Shown here piece by piece: positions 50,862 through 60,766 of a stretch of 64,000 bases of DNA; position 1 is the first letter of the stretch; every line of letters starts with the position of its first letter. The notes under the pieces are model-generated. The model did no database searches and was not told where the DNA came from. It saw only the letters and a program-made list of their open reading frames with translations. The DNA lies in contig NZ_CP035952.1 of NCBI RefSeq assembly GCF_004214895.1, positions 5,032,501 to 5,096,500 of the forward strand, in the 5' to 3' direction. This stretch comes from Pseudomonas tructae. Its GTDB lineage: Bacteria; Pseudomonadota; Gammaproteobacteria; Pseudomonadales; Pseudomonadaceae. The position numbers were made by a program, and so were the translations under genes.

Positions 50862-51926
50862 CTATCGGTAGGTAATAGTGAAGTTGACCGCCGCATTGGC
50901 AATGCCTCCCGTAGGCCCGGCATCGCCGACCTGGATGTAACGTGCGGCCATGGGCAGGGTGATGCTGCCGTTCTGCAATCGCCGGATGGGGACATCCTCG
51001 TTCAAGGCCAGCGGACTCAAATCTTCCTTGAGCACCTGCACGGCCACGCCCGTGGCCGTGGAGTCAGCCGTCAGGCCAACGATCCCGCGCGGACCGTCGA
51101 CCACCGTGGAGCCATTGCGTGGGTCCAGGCGGATGTGGGCGAAGTGGTTGTTCGCCGCACCGCTGCCATTGCTGCAACCACTCAATGGAATGTAAAAAGC
51201 TGAGGCATCGGTCGATGAACCCTGGCCGTTGAAGGCGCTCTGGTTCCAGCTCCCCAGGGGGACCTTGATCTGGTTGCCCGGCGCGGACGGCAGGCTGCAT
51301 TGCGCGACGGTCAAGGTACCGCTGTTGATCTTGATGTCGATCATAGGGCCGATACGGCTGCTCGAAAAACGAGCCAGCGTCACGCCTGACAGCGAGTGCG
51401 GGCCATTGCCAGGGTCGATGGGGCCGGTCTTGATGATCCGATAGCCCAGGGTTACGTCAAAGACTCTGGCATAGCCCCCATCGACTACCCCCAGGTTGTG
51501 TGCCACATAAGGTACGCCAGAGCGGTTAAGCCCAGTACCTGGCACATAGTTCCAGTGGGGCGATTCCCATGAAGCCGGTGACAGTCGCGTATCGACCACT
51601 ACGGCAACGCCCGGGATATCCGTATGCAGCACCACCTCCCCCGCGCTAACCAACGGCGAACCATATTCAGCACGCAACGGCGAGCTGACCGTGTACACCG
51701 CAGCCATGCTGCACAGTTGAGCGGGATTGAGGCCATGTACTGAGACCTGTCGAGCTCCGATCACCGTGCCAGGCGGGGCGTCTCTGGGCACATACAGCGC
51801 CCCCGCATTCAGGTTGACGTTAAGAAAATAGCCCGGTGCAAAGTCGCAGGCCCACACTGTACAGGGCGCGCTAAAAACCAACGCAGCCAGTAGCCGGCGA
51901 CAGTTGTTCAAGCAGTGAGCGTTCAT
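50862..51926 (-). CDS. Fimbrial tip adhesin (two-domain, FimH-like)
   Basis: A 354-residue exported protein. The signal peptide (RRLLAALVFSAPCTVWA) is followed by CDFAPGYFLNVNLNAG. Residues 25-190 look like a receptor-binding lectin domain and 195-354 like a pilin domain, with a conserved Cys pair and the donor-strand-type C-terminus AARYIQVG...FTITYR. GAGAGG lies upstream of ATG 51926. It is the last gene of the chaperone-usher operon. The ligand is unknown. Confidence 0.85.
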   Translation of the reverse strand: MNAHCLNNCRRLLAALVFSAPCTVWACDFAPGYFLNVNLNAGALYVPRDAPPGTVIGARQVSVHGLNPAQLCSMAAVYTVSSPLRAEYGSPLVSAGEVVLHTDIPGVAVVVDTRLSPASWESPHWNYVPGTGLNRSGVPYVAHNLGVVDGGYARVFDVTLGYRIIKTGPIDPGNGPHSLSGVTLARFSSSRIGPMIDIKINSGTLTVAQCSLPSAPGNQIKVPLGSWNQSAFNGQGSSTDASAFYIPLSGCSNGSGAANNHFAHIRLDPRNGSTVVDGPRGIVGLTADSTATGVAVQVLKEDLSPLALNEDVPIRRLQNGSITLPMAARYIQVGDAGPTGGIANAAVNFTITYR

Positions 51927-52001
51927 ATGATGTTGCCTCTCGCATTCTTGAAAATACCGCAATGCCCGAGCCGCTGCGGTTGCATACTGATGTCGCTCGA
52001 C

Positions 52002-52163
52002 TCATTTGTAAGTGATAGTGAACCCGGCAGCCGCATTGGCAGAGCCTGCTTCAGGCCGGTCGCGCCCTGTCTGAATGTAACGCGCGAAAAAAGTGAGCCC
52101 TATCGTCCCGGGGTTTATCTGCCCTGCAAAGGGGGAGCAACCAAGAGCGAGCGCACCACTTGG
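52002..52163 (-). pseudogene. 3' remnant of a second fimbrial adhesin/pilin gene
   Basis: The minus strand reads about 53 codons that end in ANAAAGFTITYK and contain FFARYIQTG, closely matching the end of the intact adhesin next door (AARYIQVG, ANAAVNFTITYR). No start codon, signal peptide or upstream part exists; the frame is closed by a stop upstream, and the usher stop lies only about 10 nt away. It looks like an adhesin gene whose 5' portion was deleted. Confidence 0.75.
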
Positions 52164-52172
52164 TTAGCTTTC

Positions 52173-54695
52173 TCACGGTGTCACTCCTGCGTCATCGGTA
52201 ATGGGCTGACAGGTCGCTTGCACCTGGCGATAGGTGTCACTGGCAAGCTCCGGGCTCCTTGTGTCGAGCGATGCCCGGCATTGCTGGTGTGCCGCCTTGC
52301 CCCACCGGACTCGAATCTGGTTGCTGGTCTCCGGCAAGGTCAGCAGCACCTGCCCACCCGGCCCGACCACGCCGACCGACTGTTGCTCGCTGTCGAGCAC
52401 CTGGGCGCCGAACGGTGGATGACCACCCTCGGACAGACGCAGGTTGAGCAGGATCTTCTCGGAGCGCTTGGCCTCGAACGAAGCTTTGACCAATGCCCCT
52501 CGCCGCGGCACCACCTGGGTCACGCCGTTATCAATATCGACGTTGTGATCCAGATCCTGGGTGTCCAGGCTCACCCGGTTCTTGCGGTAAGGCGTCATGT
52601 AGGGGATGACCGAATAACCATCGGCATTGGTGCGGGTACCTGGTGCGTTGAGAACGCCGACATCGGCGGTATCGGCCACGTGTACCAGGCCCACGGTCTC
52701 ACCCAGGGTATGCCCCAGCGTCATGCCATCGGCATGGGCGATCAGGGAGCCGGCCAGGTTGATACTGGCCTGCTCAAAGCGCTCGCCAGCACTGAGCCCG
52801 GCGCCCAACTGGGCGAAGGGCGCCAGGTAATTGACCGACGCCGAACCGGACGAGCCGCTGCGCTCGCTGTGGCTGGCATCGATGTTGTAGGAGAGGTGCC
52901 CATCACGACCGGCCCGCCCACGAAACCCGGCCCGTTCGTCATAGCTGCCATCATCGTTGCGTGTCAGTGCCAGGTTGGCACTGCTGCCACCGCCCAAGGG
53001 CAAGGAAACGCTCAGGCCAACCTGGCTGGACTGGCCAAACGAATCGACCAGGCTCTTGCTCGCGTACAACCCGTAACTGACGCCGCGGTACTGGGTGTTG
53101 ATACCCAGTTGCAGCTGCCGTTCACGCCGTGAGGTATTCCAGTAGTCCTGCTGGCTGAGGTTCAGGTAAAAGGCGGTGCTGGCAAAGTTGTGGGCCACGC
53201 TGGCCTGCACCCGGCTGCGTTTGGTGGCGCGATCGAAGCTGGCATTGTCGTGCTGCCAGGCGGCCTCGGCAAAGTCCCGATAGCCTTTGGTGGAGTAGCG
53301 ATATCCGGCAAAACGTACCGAAGTACCCGTGGCGAACGCCTTGCCATAGCGCAACCCATAGCTCTGGCCAGTGTCGCGCCGGCCATCGGCACCGTCGGTG
53401 CGGGCCTGGGTCGCATCCAGCGAAACCGCGCCGAAATGCCCAAGGTTCTTGCCCAGCCCCAGCAGCGTGGCCTGGTAGAAATCGTTGCCGAGCACACCGC
53501 CATACACGGTGTAGTCGGCGGGCAGGCCATAGGCCAGGGTTGCCTGGCCGAGTTTGGGCCGCTCGCCTTCGTCGGCGGCGTTGTATTCGCCCAGGGTCAG
53601 GCTGTAGCGCCAGGCCTTTTCGCGCATCAGGTTACCCAGCGTCGCATAGGGCTGGGTAAAGCGTCGCTCACGGCCATCGGCCTCGGTGATGATCACTTCC
53701 AGATCGCCACTGCCGCCTGCGGCGTTGAGGTCATCGATTTCGAACGGCCCCGGGGGCACGTAGGTCGAGTACAGCGAGTAGCCGTTGTGCAGCACCTCCA
53801 CCTTCGCCCGGGTTTCGGCCACGCCGCGCACCACAGGGGCATAGCCTTGCAGCGAGTCCGGCCACATGCCCATGTCGGTTGCCAGTTGCACACCGCGAAA
53901 CGGCAGGCTGTCGAAAACGTCGCCCGCCGTGAAGCTGTCGCCCAGGGTCAAGGTGCCAAAGGTTGCCGGCAAGTCGGTCTGGGCATAGGTATTGGAGCGC
54001 TGCCACTGGCGCCCCAGCACCGAATCCTGGCTCAGGTAGGCATTGGAACGCAGGCGCCAGCCGCCGAGATTCAGGCCACCGTTCAGGTACAGGTTGTACT
54101 GGCTGTTGCTGCCCTGGTCGTCGCTGTGGCCTTGGGCGGCGACAAACTGATAGTTGAGCAGGCCGGCATTGATGCCATCGTCCCATTCGCTGGGCGAGAC
54201 ATAGCCCACCGCATCACGCTGCAGGGCAATTTGCGGAACGATGATATCCACCACCAGGTAGGCCGCATCGAAGCTGACGGCGGCACCGTCGATCACTGCA
54301 GCCAGGTCCACGCAATCGAGCGTGGCCAGTTGCGCTTTGTCGAGCAAGGCGTCGAGCTTCACGCCCATGTCCAGCAATAGCGCCGGCGTCAGGCAGGCCG
54401 CAACCTCCCCGGCGCCCTGGTCATCGAAACGCAGCTCGCGCCGATCGAAAAAGCTCTGGTTCAAGCGGATCGACACCGAATATACGCCGGGGCCAATCTG
54501 GGTGCTCTGCGCGATCGCTTCCAGGTCAAGGTTGGGACCGGCCGATCCGCCGCCAAAAGACTGCATGAAACTGCTGTCGAAAGTGGCCGAATGGGCGCTG
54601 CCAGGGCCTGCCACTGCGGCCAGGGTAAAAATCACGGCCAGCGGCAGGCCGCCGGCAGAACGAGGGGTTCGCCAGGGGCACGGTAACTCAAACAT
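52173..54695 (-). CDS. Outer-membrane fimbrial usher (FimD/PapC family)
   Basis: An 840-residue usher that assembles and exports fimbriae. It has a signal peptide, an N-terminal chaperone-binding domain (DLEAIAQSTQIGPGVYSVSIRLNQ), the 24-strand barrel with RFTQPYATLGNLMREKAWRYSL around the plug, and C-terminal domains (RRGALVKASFEAK, PFGAQVLDSEQQSVGVVGPGGQV). Length is typical. It lies 58 bp after the chaperone gene. The sequence after its stop is the decayed adhesin end. Confidence 0.95.
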   Translation of the reverse strand: MFELPCPWRTPRSAGGLPLAVIFTLAAVAGPGSAHSATFDSSFMQSFGGGSAGPNLDLEAIAQSTQIGPGVYSVSIRLNQSFFDRRELRFDDQGAGEVAACLTPALLLDMGVKLDALLDKAQLATLDCVDLAAVIDGAAVSFDAAYLVVDIIVPQIALQRDAVGYVSPSEWDDGINAGLLNYQFVAAQGHSDDQGSNSQYNLYLNGGLNLGGWRLRSNAYLSQDSVLGRQWQRSNTYAQTDLPATFGTLTLGDSFTAGDVFDSLPFRGVQLATDMGMWPDSLQGYAPVVRGVAETRAKVEVLHNGYSLYSTYVPPGPFEIDDLNAAGGSGDLEVIITEADGRERRFTQPYATLGNLMREKAWRYSLTLGEYNAADEGERPKLGQATLAYGLPADYTVYGGVLGNDFYQATLLGLGKNLGHFGAVSLDATQARTDGADGRRDTGQSYGLRYGKAFATGTSVRFAGYRYSTKGYRDFAEAAWQHDNASFDRATKRSRVQASVAHNFASTAFYLNLSQQDYWNTSRRERQLQLGINTQYRGVSYGLYASKSLVDSFGQSSQVGLSVSLPLGGGSSANLALTRNDDGSYDERAGFRGRAGRDGHLSYNIDASHSERSGSSGSASVNYLAPFAQLGAGLSAGERFEQASINLAGSLIAHADGMTLGHTLGETVGLVHVADTADVGVLNAPGTRTNADGYSVIPYMTPYRKNRVSLDTQDLDHNVDIDNGVTQVVPRRGALVKASFEAKRSEKILLNLRLSEGGHPPFGAQVLDSEQQSVGVVGPGGQVLLTLPETSNQIRVRWGKAAHQQCRASLDTRSPELASDTYRQVQATCQPITDDAGVTP

Positions 54696-54753
54696 TGCAC
54701 TTACTCGATTCGAAGCCTGCGCAAGCGGGCTCTGCGATAGTCCGGGTCGGCCC

Positions 54754-55497
54754 TCAGCGTGCGGCGCTCAGGCTGACCTGCTCGGGGTCGGTGAAACCGC
54801 CATGGTCGTTGATCACCGAAAACACCACGCTCTGGGGCGTCCAGTTCAGGCCGGGGTCGATCTCGTACACCCGGCGTGAATGCGGCGCCACCATGACGGG
54901 CTTGTCGATTTCGCTCTCGCGCTCGCCGGCAGCGACCTTGATGTGAATGAACGAGATATGAAATGGCGAAGGGTTGTGCACTTCCAGCAGCGCTTTACCC
55001 TGCTCCCGACGCAACGCCCATTGCAGCCCGGGCAGCGCCTCGAGCAACGAGCCCTCAAGACCTTTGGGCCGATAGAACAGCTTGATTCGGGTACGCAACG
55101 CTATCTTCAGCGTGCCGTCCTCCTCACTGTTGGCCGCAGGAATCTCCTGGGCATTGAAGTAGAAGACCGACTCGCGATCACGGGGCAGGTCATTGGCGGT
55201 GGGCACAATGCGCACCATCTGCTCCTTCATCGAGTCCAGGCGAAACAACGGCGGCGTGGCAATAAAGGGCGCGGCGATAGCATTGTCATCGGCTTCGGTA
55301 TTGACCCAGACCTGCACCGCGTAGGGTTTGTCGGTGGCGTTGCCGGCCGTGACAGACACATCACGTTTGTTGGCATCGAACACCACTCGGGTATTGCTCA
55401 GGATGATCCCGGCCTGGGCACTCATGGCCGGCAGCATGGCCAGCACACCTGCCAGGCATAGGCGCAAACCCCGTTCATATCGAAAAAACGGATGCAT
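54754..55497 (-). CDS. Periplasmic fimbrial chaperone (PapD/FimC family)
   Basis: A 247-residue chaperone. After the signal peptide (LAMLPAMSAQA) comes GIILSNTRVVFDANKRDVSVTAGNATDKPYAVQVWV, the G1/A-strand region, then ATPPLFRLDSMKEQMVRIV with the conserved subunit-anchoring basic residue, and ESVFYFNAQEIP, a PapD-family signature. GAGGAAG precedes ATG 55497. It donates the G1 strand to pilin subunits and delivers them to the usher encoded next. Confidence 0.94.
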   Translation of the reverse strand: MHPFFRYERGLRLCLAGVLAMLPAMSAQAGIILSNTRVVFDANKRDVSVTAGNATDKPYAVQVWVNTEADDNAIAAPFIATPPLFRLDSMKEQMVRIVPTANDLPRDRESVFYFNAQEIPAANSEEDGTLKIALRTRIKLFYRPKGLEGSLLEALPGLQWALRREQGKALLEVHNPSPFHISFIHIKVAAGERESEIDKPVMVAPHSRRVYEIDPGLNWTPQSVVFSVINDHGGFTDPEQVSLSAAR

Positions 55498-55554
55498 GAC
55501 TGCTTCCTCGATGCTGCCGCCGGTGCGTACCGGGGTACGCACCGGCGGTGTGGG

Positions 55555-56103
55555 TTACTGGATGTTTACAGTGAACAGCGCCTTGGCATTGGCCGGCCCT
55601 GGTGTTGCGGTGCCGGTGGCGATGTAGTTGGCGGTGAAACGCATGGGTTGGGTCAGGTCGACATACTCTTCCGATGGCTCGGATATTGGCAGCTCCACCC
55701 CGCGGCGGTCGCGCAGCTGTACGGCGACATTGGTTGCCGCGCCGGCAACGCTGTCCAGCGCCAGCCACTGGCCGCTCGGCCCGACCGAGCCGCTGACCGG
55801 CAGGAAGGTGACGGTGGCCGATTTACCCGAGACATCGCAGCCTGGGTCAGAGCTGTTGACCTGCAGGTTGAACGAACCACCACCGGCGACCATGCCAGCG
55901 CTCGACAGGCTGCTGGTCGGTACTTCGTCACCCAGCTTGACGACACCACGAACGCCGCCGGTGCTGTCGCCGATCTCAATGGCGCAGGTGCTGTTGACGA
56001 TGAAACCTTCGAAGCTGATTTCGCCATCAGCTGCCTGGGCGGACTGAGTGACACCGGCGAGGGTCAAGGCGGCGAACAGGCCGCTGAACGTGAGCTTTTT
56101 CAT
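55555..56103 (-). CDS. Major fimbrial subunit (type 1 pilin-like)
   Basis: A 182-residue exported pilin. The signal peptide ends TQSAQA, then ADGEISFEGFIVNSTCAIEIGDS with the first conserved Cys, and DPGCDVSGKSATVTF with the second. The C-terminus FTANYIATG...ALFTVNIQ is the polymerisation strand. GGAG lies upstream of ATG 56103. It is the first gene of the operon, so it should be the most abundant product. No invertible promoter switch was recognised upstream. Confidence 0.92.
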   Translation of the reverse strand: MKKLTFSGLFAALTLAGVTQSAQAADGEISFEGFIVNSTCAIEIGDSTGGVRGVVKLGDEVPTSSLSSAGMVAGGGSFNLQVNSSDPGCDVSGKSATVTFLPVSGSVGPSGQWLALDSVAGAATNVAVQLRDRRGVELPISEPSEEYVDLTQPMRFTANYIATGTATPGPANAKALFTVNIQ

Positions 56104-56501
56104 TGCAACTCCAGATAGGTTGTGCGCGTCTTGCGCTGGACAGTGGCGACGTGCAACAGCAACCCGCAGGTCGGCGCCCGACCTGCTTCCCCTGCTGCAC
56201 ACGACGGGGGCCACTATGCCTTCACTGCTCTTGGGCAAAGACCTGGAGAAATCCCAATGAAATAACTATGTTTCCCAAAGAAGCCGGGAAAATTCTCATG
56301 CCGGTGGGAGCGGGCTTGCCCCACGATGGCGTTCTGTCAGCCGCATCGCATCGCGGGGCAAGTCGGCCGCCGCACCGCCGCTCCCGCCACAGGCCCTTGC
56401 CGCGACAGCTGTCAGCGCTGTCAGCTAGCGGTCACGCTGCTGACCTGATCGAGCGGCTATAACCCTCAGTATCGACCTCATGTCCGCGGTGCCCTGCAAG
56501 C
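56104..56501. other. Divergent intergenic region with degenerate REP units
   Basis: This 398-bp gap separates the pilin operon from the RND operon. It holds two degenerate REP copies (about 56304-56331, GGGAGCGGGCTTGCCCCACGAT, and about 56346-56392, starting ATCGCATCGCGGGGCAAG) and the tandem repeat described separately. I see no gene. Confidence 0.55.
56408..56425 (+). promoter_or_regulatory. Tandem GCTGTCAGC repeats upstream of the RND operon
   Basis: GCTGTCAGC occurs twice back to back, followed by the related AGCGGTCACGC. It lies 77-94 nt before the adaptor ATG, a plausible site for the OmpR-family regulator encoded in the same operon. Such regulators bind direct repeats, though usually with a period nearer 10-11 bp. 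Confidence 0.4.
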
Positions 56502-57668
56502 ATGCCAATCAAGCCTCGCTCCCTCGTTGTCTGCACCCTGCTGGTGGCCATGGCCGGCACCTTGCTGTGGCTGTTCAACCGCCCGGGCCAGGACAAGCCC
56601 GTCGTCAGCAACGCCATCCCGGTACGCGTGGTCAGCGTCAAGCAACAGGACGTACCCCGCTTTGTCAGTGCTATCGGTTCGGTGCTGTCGCTGCACAGCG
56701 TGGTGATTCGCCCACAGGTCGAGGGGCTGCTGACCCGCCTGCTGGTCAAGGAAGGCCAGGCGGTCACGCAAGGCGAGTTGCTGGCGACCATCGACGATCG
56801 CGCAATCCGCGCCAGCCTCGAACAGGCCAAGGCCCAGCTGGGCCAGAGCCAGGCGCAATTGCAGGTAGCCGAGGTCGACCTCAAGCGCTACCGCCTGCTG
56901 AGCAGCGACAACAGTGTGTCGCGCCAGACCCTCGACCAACAGCAGGCGCTGTTCAACCAGCTCAAGGCCACGGTACTGGGTAACCAGGCGGCGATCGCCG
57001 CCGCCCAGGTGCAGCTGTCCTATACCCAGATCCACTCCCCGGTCAGTGGCCGGGTGGGTATTCGCACTGTCGATGAAGGCAACTTCCTGCGCGTCGCCGA
57101 TGCCCAGGGGCTGTTCAGCGTGACCCAGATCGACCCCATCGGCGTCGAGTTCTCGCTGCCGCAGCAGTTGTTGCCAACCCTGCAAGGCCTGCTCGCCGCG
57201 CCAACCCCGGCCGTAGTCCAGGCCTACCTGGAAGGCGATGGTGACAGCGGCGGCACCCTGCTCGGCGAAGGTCACCTGACCCTTATCGACAATCAGGTAG
57301 CGGCCAACACCGGCACTATCCGGGTCAAGGCCGAGTTCGCCAACTCCGCTGCGCGCCTCTGGCCCGGGCAACTGGTAACCCTGAAACTGCAGACGGCGCT
57401 GGAGCAGAAAGCCCTGGTAGTCCCACCACAGGTGGTGCAACGCGGCATCGATGGCCACTATGTGTACCGGATCAATGGCGACAAGGTCGACAGCGTGCCG
57501 GTCAAGGTGCTGTACCAGGACAGCGTGCTGAACATCATTGCCGGGGTCGGGGCCGGTGATCGCCTGGTGTCCGATGGCCAGTCGCGGCTCAAGCCCGGCG
57601 CCCAGGTCGAGGTGGCCGCCGATGCACCGCCGGTAGAAGACGTGGCCAGCGGCAAGGTGCAACCATGA
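56502..57668 (+). CDS. RND efflux periplasmic adaptor (MdtA-like)
   Basis: A 388-residue membrane fusion protein with an N-terminal hydrophobic anchor (LVVCTLLVAMAGTLLWLF), first lipoyl half (VVIRPQVEGLLTRLLVKEGQAV), helical hairpin, second half (YTQIHSPVSGRVGIRTVDEG) and beta-barrel/proximal domains. No lipobox is present. The pattern is closest to MdtA/MuxA-type adaptors. Its stop overlaps the pump ATG by 4 nt. Confidence 0.92.
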   Translation: MPIKPRSLVVCTLLVAMAGTLLWLFNRPGQDKPVVSNAIPVRVVSVKQQDVPRFVSAIGSVLSLHSVVIRPQVEGLLTRLLVKEGQAVTQGELLATIDDRAIRASLEQAKAQLGQSQAQLQVAEVDLKRYRLLSSDNSVSRQTLDQQQALFNQLKATVLGNQAAIAAAQVQLSYTQIHSPVSGRVGIRTVDEGNFLRVADAQGLFSVTQIDPIGVEFSLPQQLLPTLQGLLAAPTPAVVQAYLEGDGDSGGTLLGEGHLTLIDNQVAANTGTIRVKAEFANSAARLWPGQLVTLKLQTALEQKALVVPPQVVQRGIDGHYVYRINGDKVDSVPVKVLYQDSVLNIIAGVGAGDRLVSDGQSRLKPGAQVEVAADAPPVEDVASGKVQP

Positions 57669-60600
57669 ACCCGCGCGGATCGATCAGCGCCTGGTGCATC
57701 GACCGGCCAATCGCCACCGTGCTGCTGACCTTCGCCCTGGTGCTGCTCGGGGTCATCGCCTTTGGCCGCCTGCCAGTGGCCCCGTTGCCCGAAGCCGACT
57801 TCCCGACCATTCAGGTCACCGCGCAATTGCCTGGCGCCAGCCCGCAAACCATGGCCTCGTCAGTGGCCACGCCCCTTGAAGTGCAGTTCAGCGCCATCCC
57901 CGGCATGACTCAGATGACTTCCAGCAGCGCCTTGGGCTCGACCAACCTGATCCTGCAATTCAGCCTCGACAAGAGCATCGACACCGCCGCCCAGGAAGTC
58001 CAGGCGGCGATCAACACCGCCAGCGCCCGCCTGCCCCAGGATATGCCCAGCCCGCCGACCTGGCGCAAGGTCAACCCGGCCGACAGCCCGGTGCTGATCC
58101 TCACCGTAAGCTCCGCGCAGATGCCGGCCAACGAACTCAGCGACTACGCCGAAACCTTGCTGGCCCGCCAACTGAGCCAGATCGACGGCGTCGGCCTGAT
58201 CAACATCACCGGGCAACAACGTCCGGCCATCCGCGTACAGGCCCAGCCAGAAAAACTCGCCGCCCTCGGCCTGACCCTGGCCGACCTGCGCCAGGCCATC
58301 CAGCAAACCAGCCTGAACCTGGCCAAGGGCGCGCTGTACGGGCAGAACAGCGTGTCGACCCTCGCCACCAACGACCAGTTGTTTCACCCCGAGCAATACG
58401 CGCAGTTGATCGTCTCCTACCGCAACGGCGCGCCGGTGCACCTGCAGGACGTCGCCACGGTCATCAACGGCGCCGAGAACGCCTACGTCAAGGCCTGGTC
58501 CGGCGAGCAGCAGGGCCTGAACCTGGTGGTGTTCCGCCAGCCCGGGGCCAATATCGTCGACACCGTCGACCGGGTCATGGAGGCCTTGCCCGGCCTTGAG
58601 CAGATGCTGCCGGCGGCGGTGCAGGTGTCGGTGCTCAACGACCGTACCCAGACCATCCGTGCCTCGCTGCATGAGGTCGAAGTCACCCTGATGATCGCCG
58701 TGCTGCTGGTGATCGGGGTGATGGCGCTGTTCCTGCGCCAGTGGTCGGCGACCCTGATCGTTTCCAGCGTGCTCGGCGTGTCGCTGACGGCAAGTTTTGC
58801 GCTGATGTACCTGTTCGGTTTCAGCCTCAACAACCTGACCCTGGTGGCCATCGTCATCGCCGTGGGCTTTGTCGTCGACGACGCGATCGTGGTGGTGGAA
58901 AACATCCACCGCCACCTGGAAGCCGGCGATAACAGCCGCGAGGCAGCGCTCAAGGGCTCTGCCGAGATCAGCTTCACTGTGGTCTCGATCAGCTTCTCGC
59001 TGGTTGCCGCATTCATTCCGCTGCTGTTCATGGGCGGCGTGGTCGGGCGCCTGTTCAAGGAATTCGCCCTGACCGCCACCTCGACCATCCTGGTATCGGT
59101 GGTGGTGTCGCTGACGCTGGCGCCGACCCTCTGCGCCCTGTTCATGCACCGCCCGCAGCAGCACCGGCAGGACACCTCGGGCCGCCTGCTGGGCTGGTAC
59201 CAGCGCGGGCTGCTCAAGGCCCTGGCGCACCAACGGTTGATGCTGGGCCTGTTCGGCCTGACCCTGGCCTTGGCGGTGGCCGGTTACGTGGCGATCCCCA
59301 AGGGCTTTTTCCCGGTACAGGACACCGGCTTCGTGCTCGGCACCAGTGAAGCGGCGGCCGATGTGTCCTACCCGGACATGCTCGCCAAACACCAGGCACT
59401 GGCGAAGATCGTCGAGGCCGACCCGGCGGTGCGCGCCTTCTCGCACGCAGTCGGAGTCACCGGCAGCAACCAGACCATCGCCAACGGCCGCTTCTGGATC
59501 GCCCTCAAGGATCGCGACGATCGCGATGTCTCGGCCAGTGAGTTCATCGACCGCCTGCGGCCACAACTGGCCAAGGTGCCGGGCGTGGTCCTGTACCTGC
59601 GCGCCGGCCAGGACATCAACTTGAGCTCCGGGCCGAGCCGCAGCCAGTACCAGTACGTGCTCAAGAGCAACGACGGCGCCGCGCTGAACCTCTGGACCCA
59701 GCGCCTGACCGAACGCCTGAAGGCCAACCCGGCCTTTCGCGACCTGTCCAACGACCTGCAACTGGGCGCCAGCGTCACCCGCATCGACATCGACCGCAAG
59801 GCCGCGGCGCGTTTCGGCCTGACCACCAGCGACATCGACCAGGCGCTCTACGATGCTTTCGGCCAGCGGCAGATCAGCGAGTTCCAGACCGAGACCAACC
59901 AGTACAAGGTGATCCTCGAACTCGACGCCCGCCAGCGCGGCAAGGCCGAAAGCCTCAACTATTTCTACCTGCGCTCACCGTTGAACGGCGAGATGGTGCC
60001 GCTGTCGGTGCTGGCCAAGGTCGCAGCGCCGAGCACCGGGCCGCTGTCGATTGCCCACGACGGCCTGTTCCCGGCGGCCAACCTGTCGTTCAACCTGGCG
60101 CCCGGTGTCGCCCTCGGCGATGCGGTGCAAATCCTTGAACGCACCCAGCGCGAACTGGGCATGCCCGACTCAATCATCGGCACTTTCCAGGGCGCGGCCC
60201 AGGCTTTCCAGAGCTCCCTGGCGAGCCAGCCTTGGCTGATCCTCGCCGCGCTGGTGGCGGTGTACATCATCCTCGGCGTGCTCTACGAGAGCTTCGTCCA
60301 TCCGCTGACCATCATCTCCACCCTGCCCTCGGCCGGGCTCGGGGCCCTGGCGCTGCTGTGGCTGTCGGGCCAGGACTTCAGCATCATGGGCCTGATCGGC
60401 ATCGTGCTGTTGATCGGCATCGTCAAGAAGAACGGCATTTTGCTTGTCGACTTCGCCCTCGATGCCCAGCGGCACCACGGGCTGAGCCCCGAAGTGGCGA
60501 TCTACCAGGCCTGCCTGACGCGCTTTCGACCGATCATGATGACCACCCTCGCCGCCCTGCTGGGTGCGGTGCCGCTGATGTTCGGCATGGGCGCCGGCGC

Positions 60601-60757
60601 CGAGCTGCGCCAGCCGCTGGGCATCGCCGTGGTCGGCGGGCTGCTGGTCAGCCAGGCCCTGACACTGTTCACCACACCGGTCATATACTTGGCCCTGGAG
60701 CGCCTGTTCCACCGGCGCCAGCAGGCCGTGACCCTGGCGCAAACCGATGCCCGTTGA
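57665..60757 (+). CDS. RND multidrug/metabolite efflux pump (MdtB/MdtC-like)
   Basis: A 1030-residue proton-driven trimeric pump with 12 helices and two large periplasmic loops. It starts SAWCIDRPIATVLLTFALVLLGVIAFGRLPVA, and the proton-relay motif VGFVVDDAIVVVENI puts the acidic pair at Asp405-Asp406. LPVAPLPEADFPTIQVTAQLPGASP is typical of the MdtBC/MuxBC branch, which normally comes as two different pump subunits; only one is encoded here. No outer-membrane factor follows, so it must borrow one. Confidence 0.93.
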   Translation: MNPRGSISAWCIDRPIATVLLTFALVLLGVIAFGRLPVAPLPEADFPTIQVTAQLPGASPQTMASSVATPLEVQFSAIPGMTQMTSSSALGSTNLILQFSLDKSIDTAAQEVQAAINTASARLPQDMPSPPTWRKVNPADSPVLILTVSSAQMPANELSDYAETLLARQLSQIDGVGLINITGQQRPAIRVQAQPEKLAALGLTLADLRQAIQQTSLNLAKGALYGQNSVSTLATNDQLFHPEQYAQLIVSYRNGAPVHLQDVATVINGAENAYVKAWSGEQQGLNLVVFRQPGANIVDTVDRVMEALPGLEQMLPAAVQVSVLNDRTQTIRASLHEVEVTLMIAVLLVIGVMALFLRQWSATLIVSSVLGVSLTASFALMYLFGFSLNNLTLVAIVIAVGFVVDDAIVVVENIHRHLEAGDNSREAALKGSAEISFTVVSISFSLVAAFIPLLFMGGVVGRLFKEFALTATSTILVSVVVSLTLAPTLCALFMHRPQQHRQDTSGRLLGWYQRGLLKALAHQRLMLGLFGLTLALAVAGYVAIPKGFFPVQDTGFVLGTSEAAADVSYPDMLAKHQALAKIVEADPAVRAFSHAVGVTGSNQTIANGRFWIALKDRDDRDVSASEFIDRLRPQLAKVPGVVLYLRAGQDINLSSGPSRSQYQYVLKSNDGAALNLWTQRLTERLKANPAFRDLSNDLQLGASVTRIDIDRKAAARFGLTTSDIDQALYDAFGQRQISEFQTETNQYKVILELDARQRGKAESLNYFYLRSPLNGEMVPLSVLAKVAAPSTGPLSIAHDGLFPAANLSFNLAPGVALGDAVQILERTQRELGMPDSIIGTFQGAAQAFQSSLASQPWLILAALVAVYIILGVLYESFVHPLTIISTLPSAGLGALALLWLSGQDFSIMGLIGIVLLIGIVKKNGILLVDFALDAQRHHGLSPEVAIYQACLTRFRPIMMTTLAALLGAVPLMFGMGAGAELRQPLGIAVVGGLLVSQALTLFTTPVIYLALERLFHRRQQAVTLAQTDAR

Positions 60758-60766
60758 GAACCGATC

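Noticed and set aside
57860..59761. Long minus-strand frame antisense to the RND pump
   Set aside because: Shadow frame; the pump on the other strand is unmistakable.
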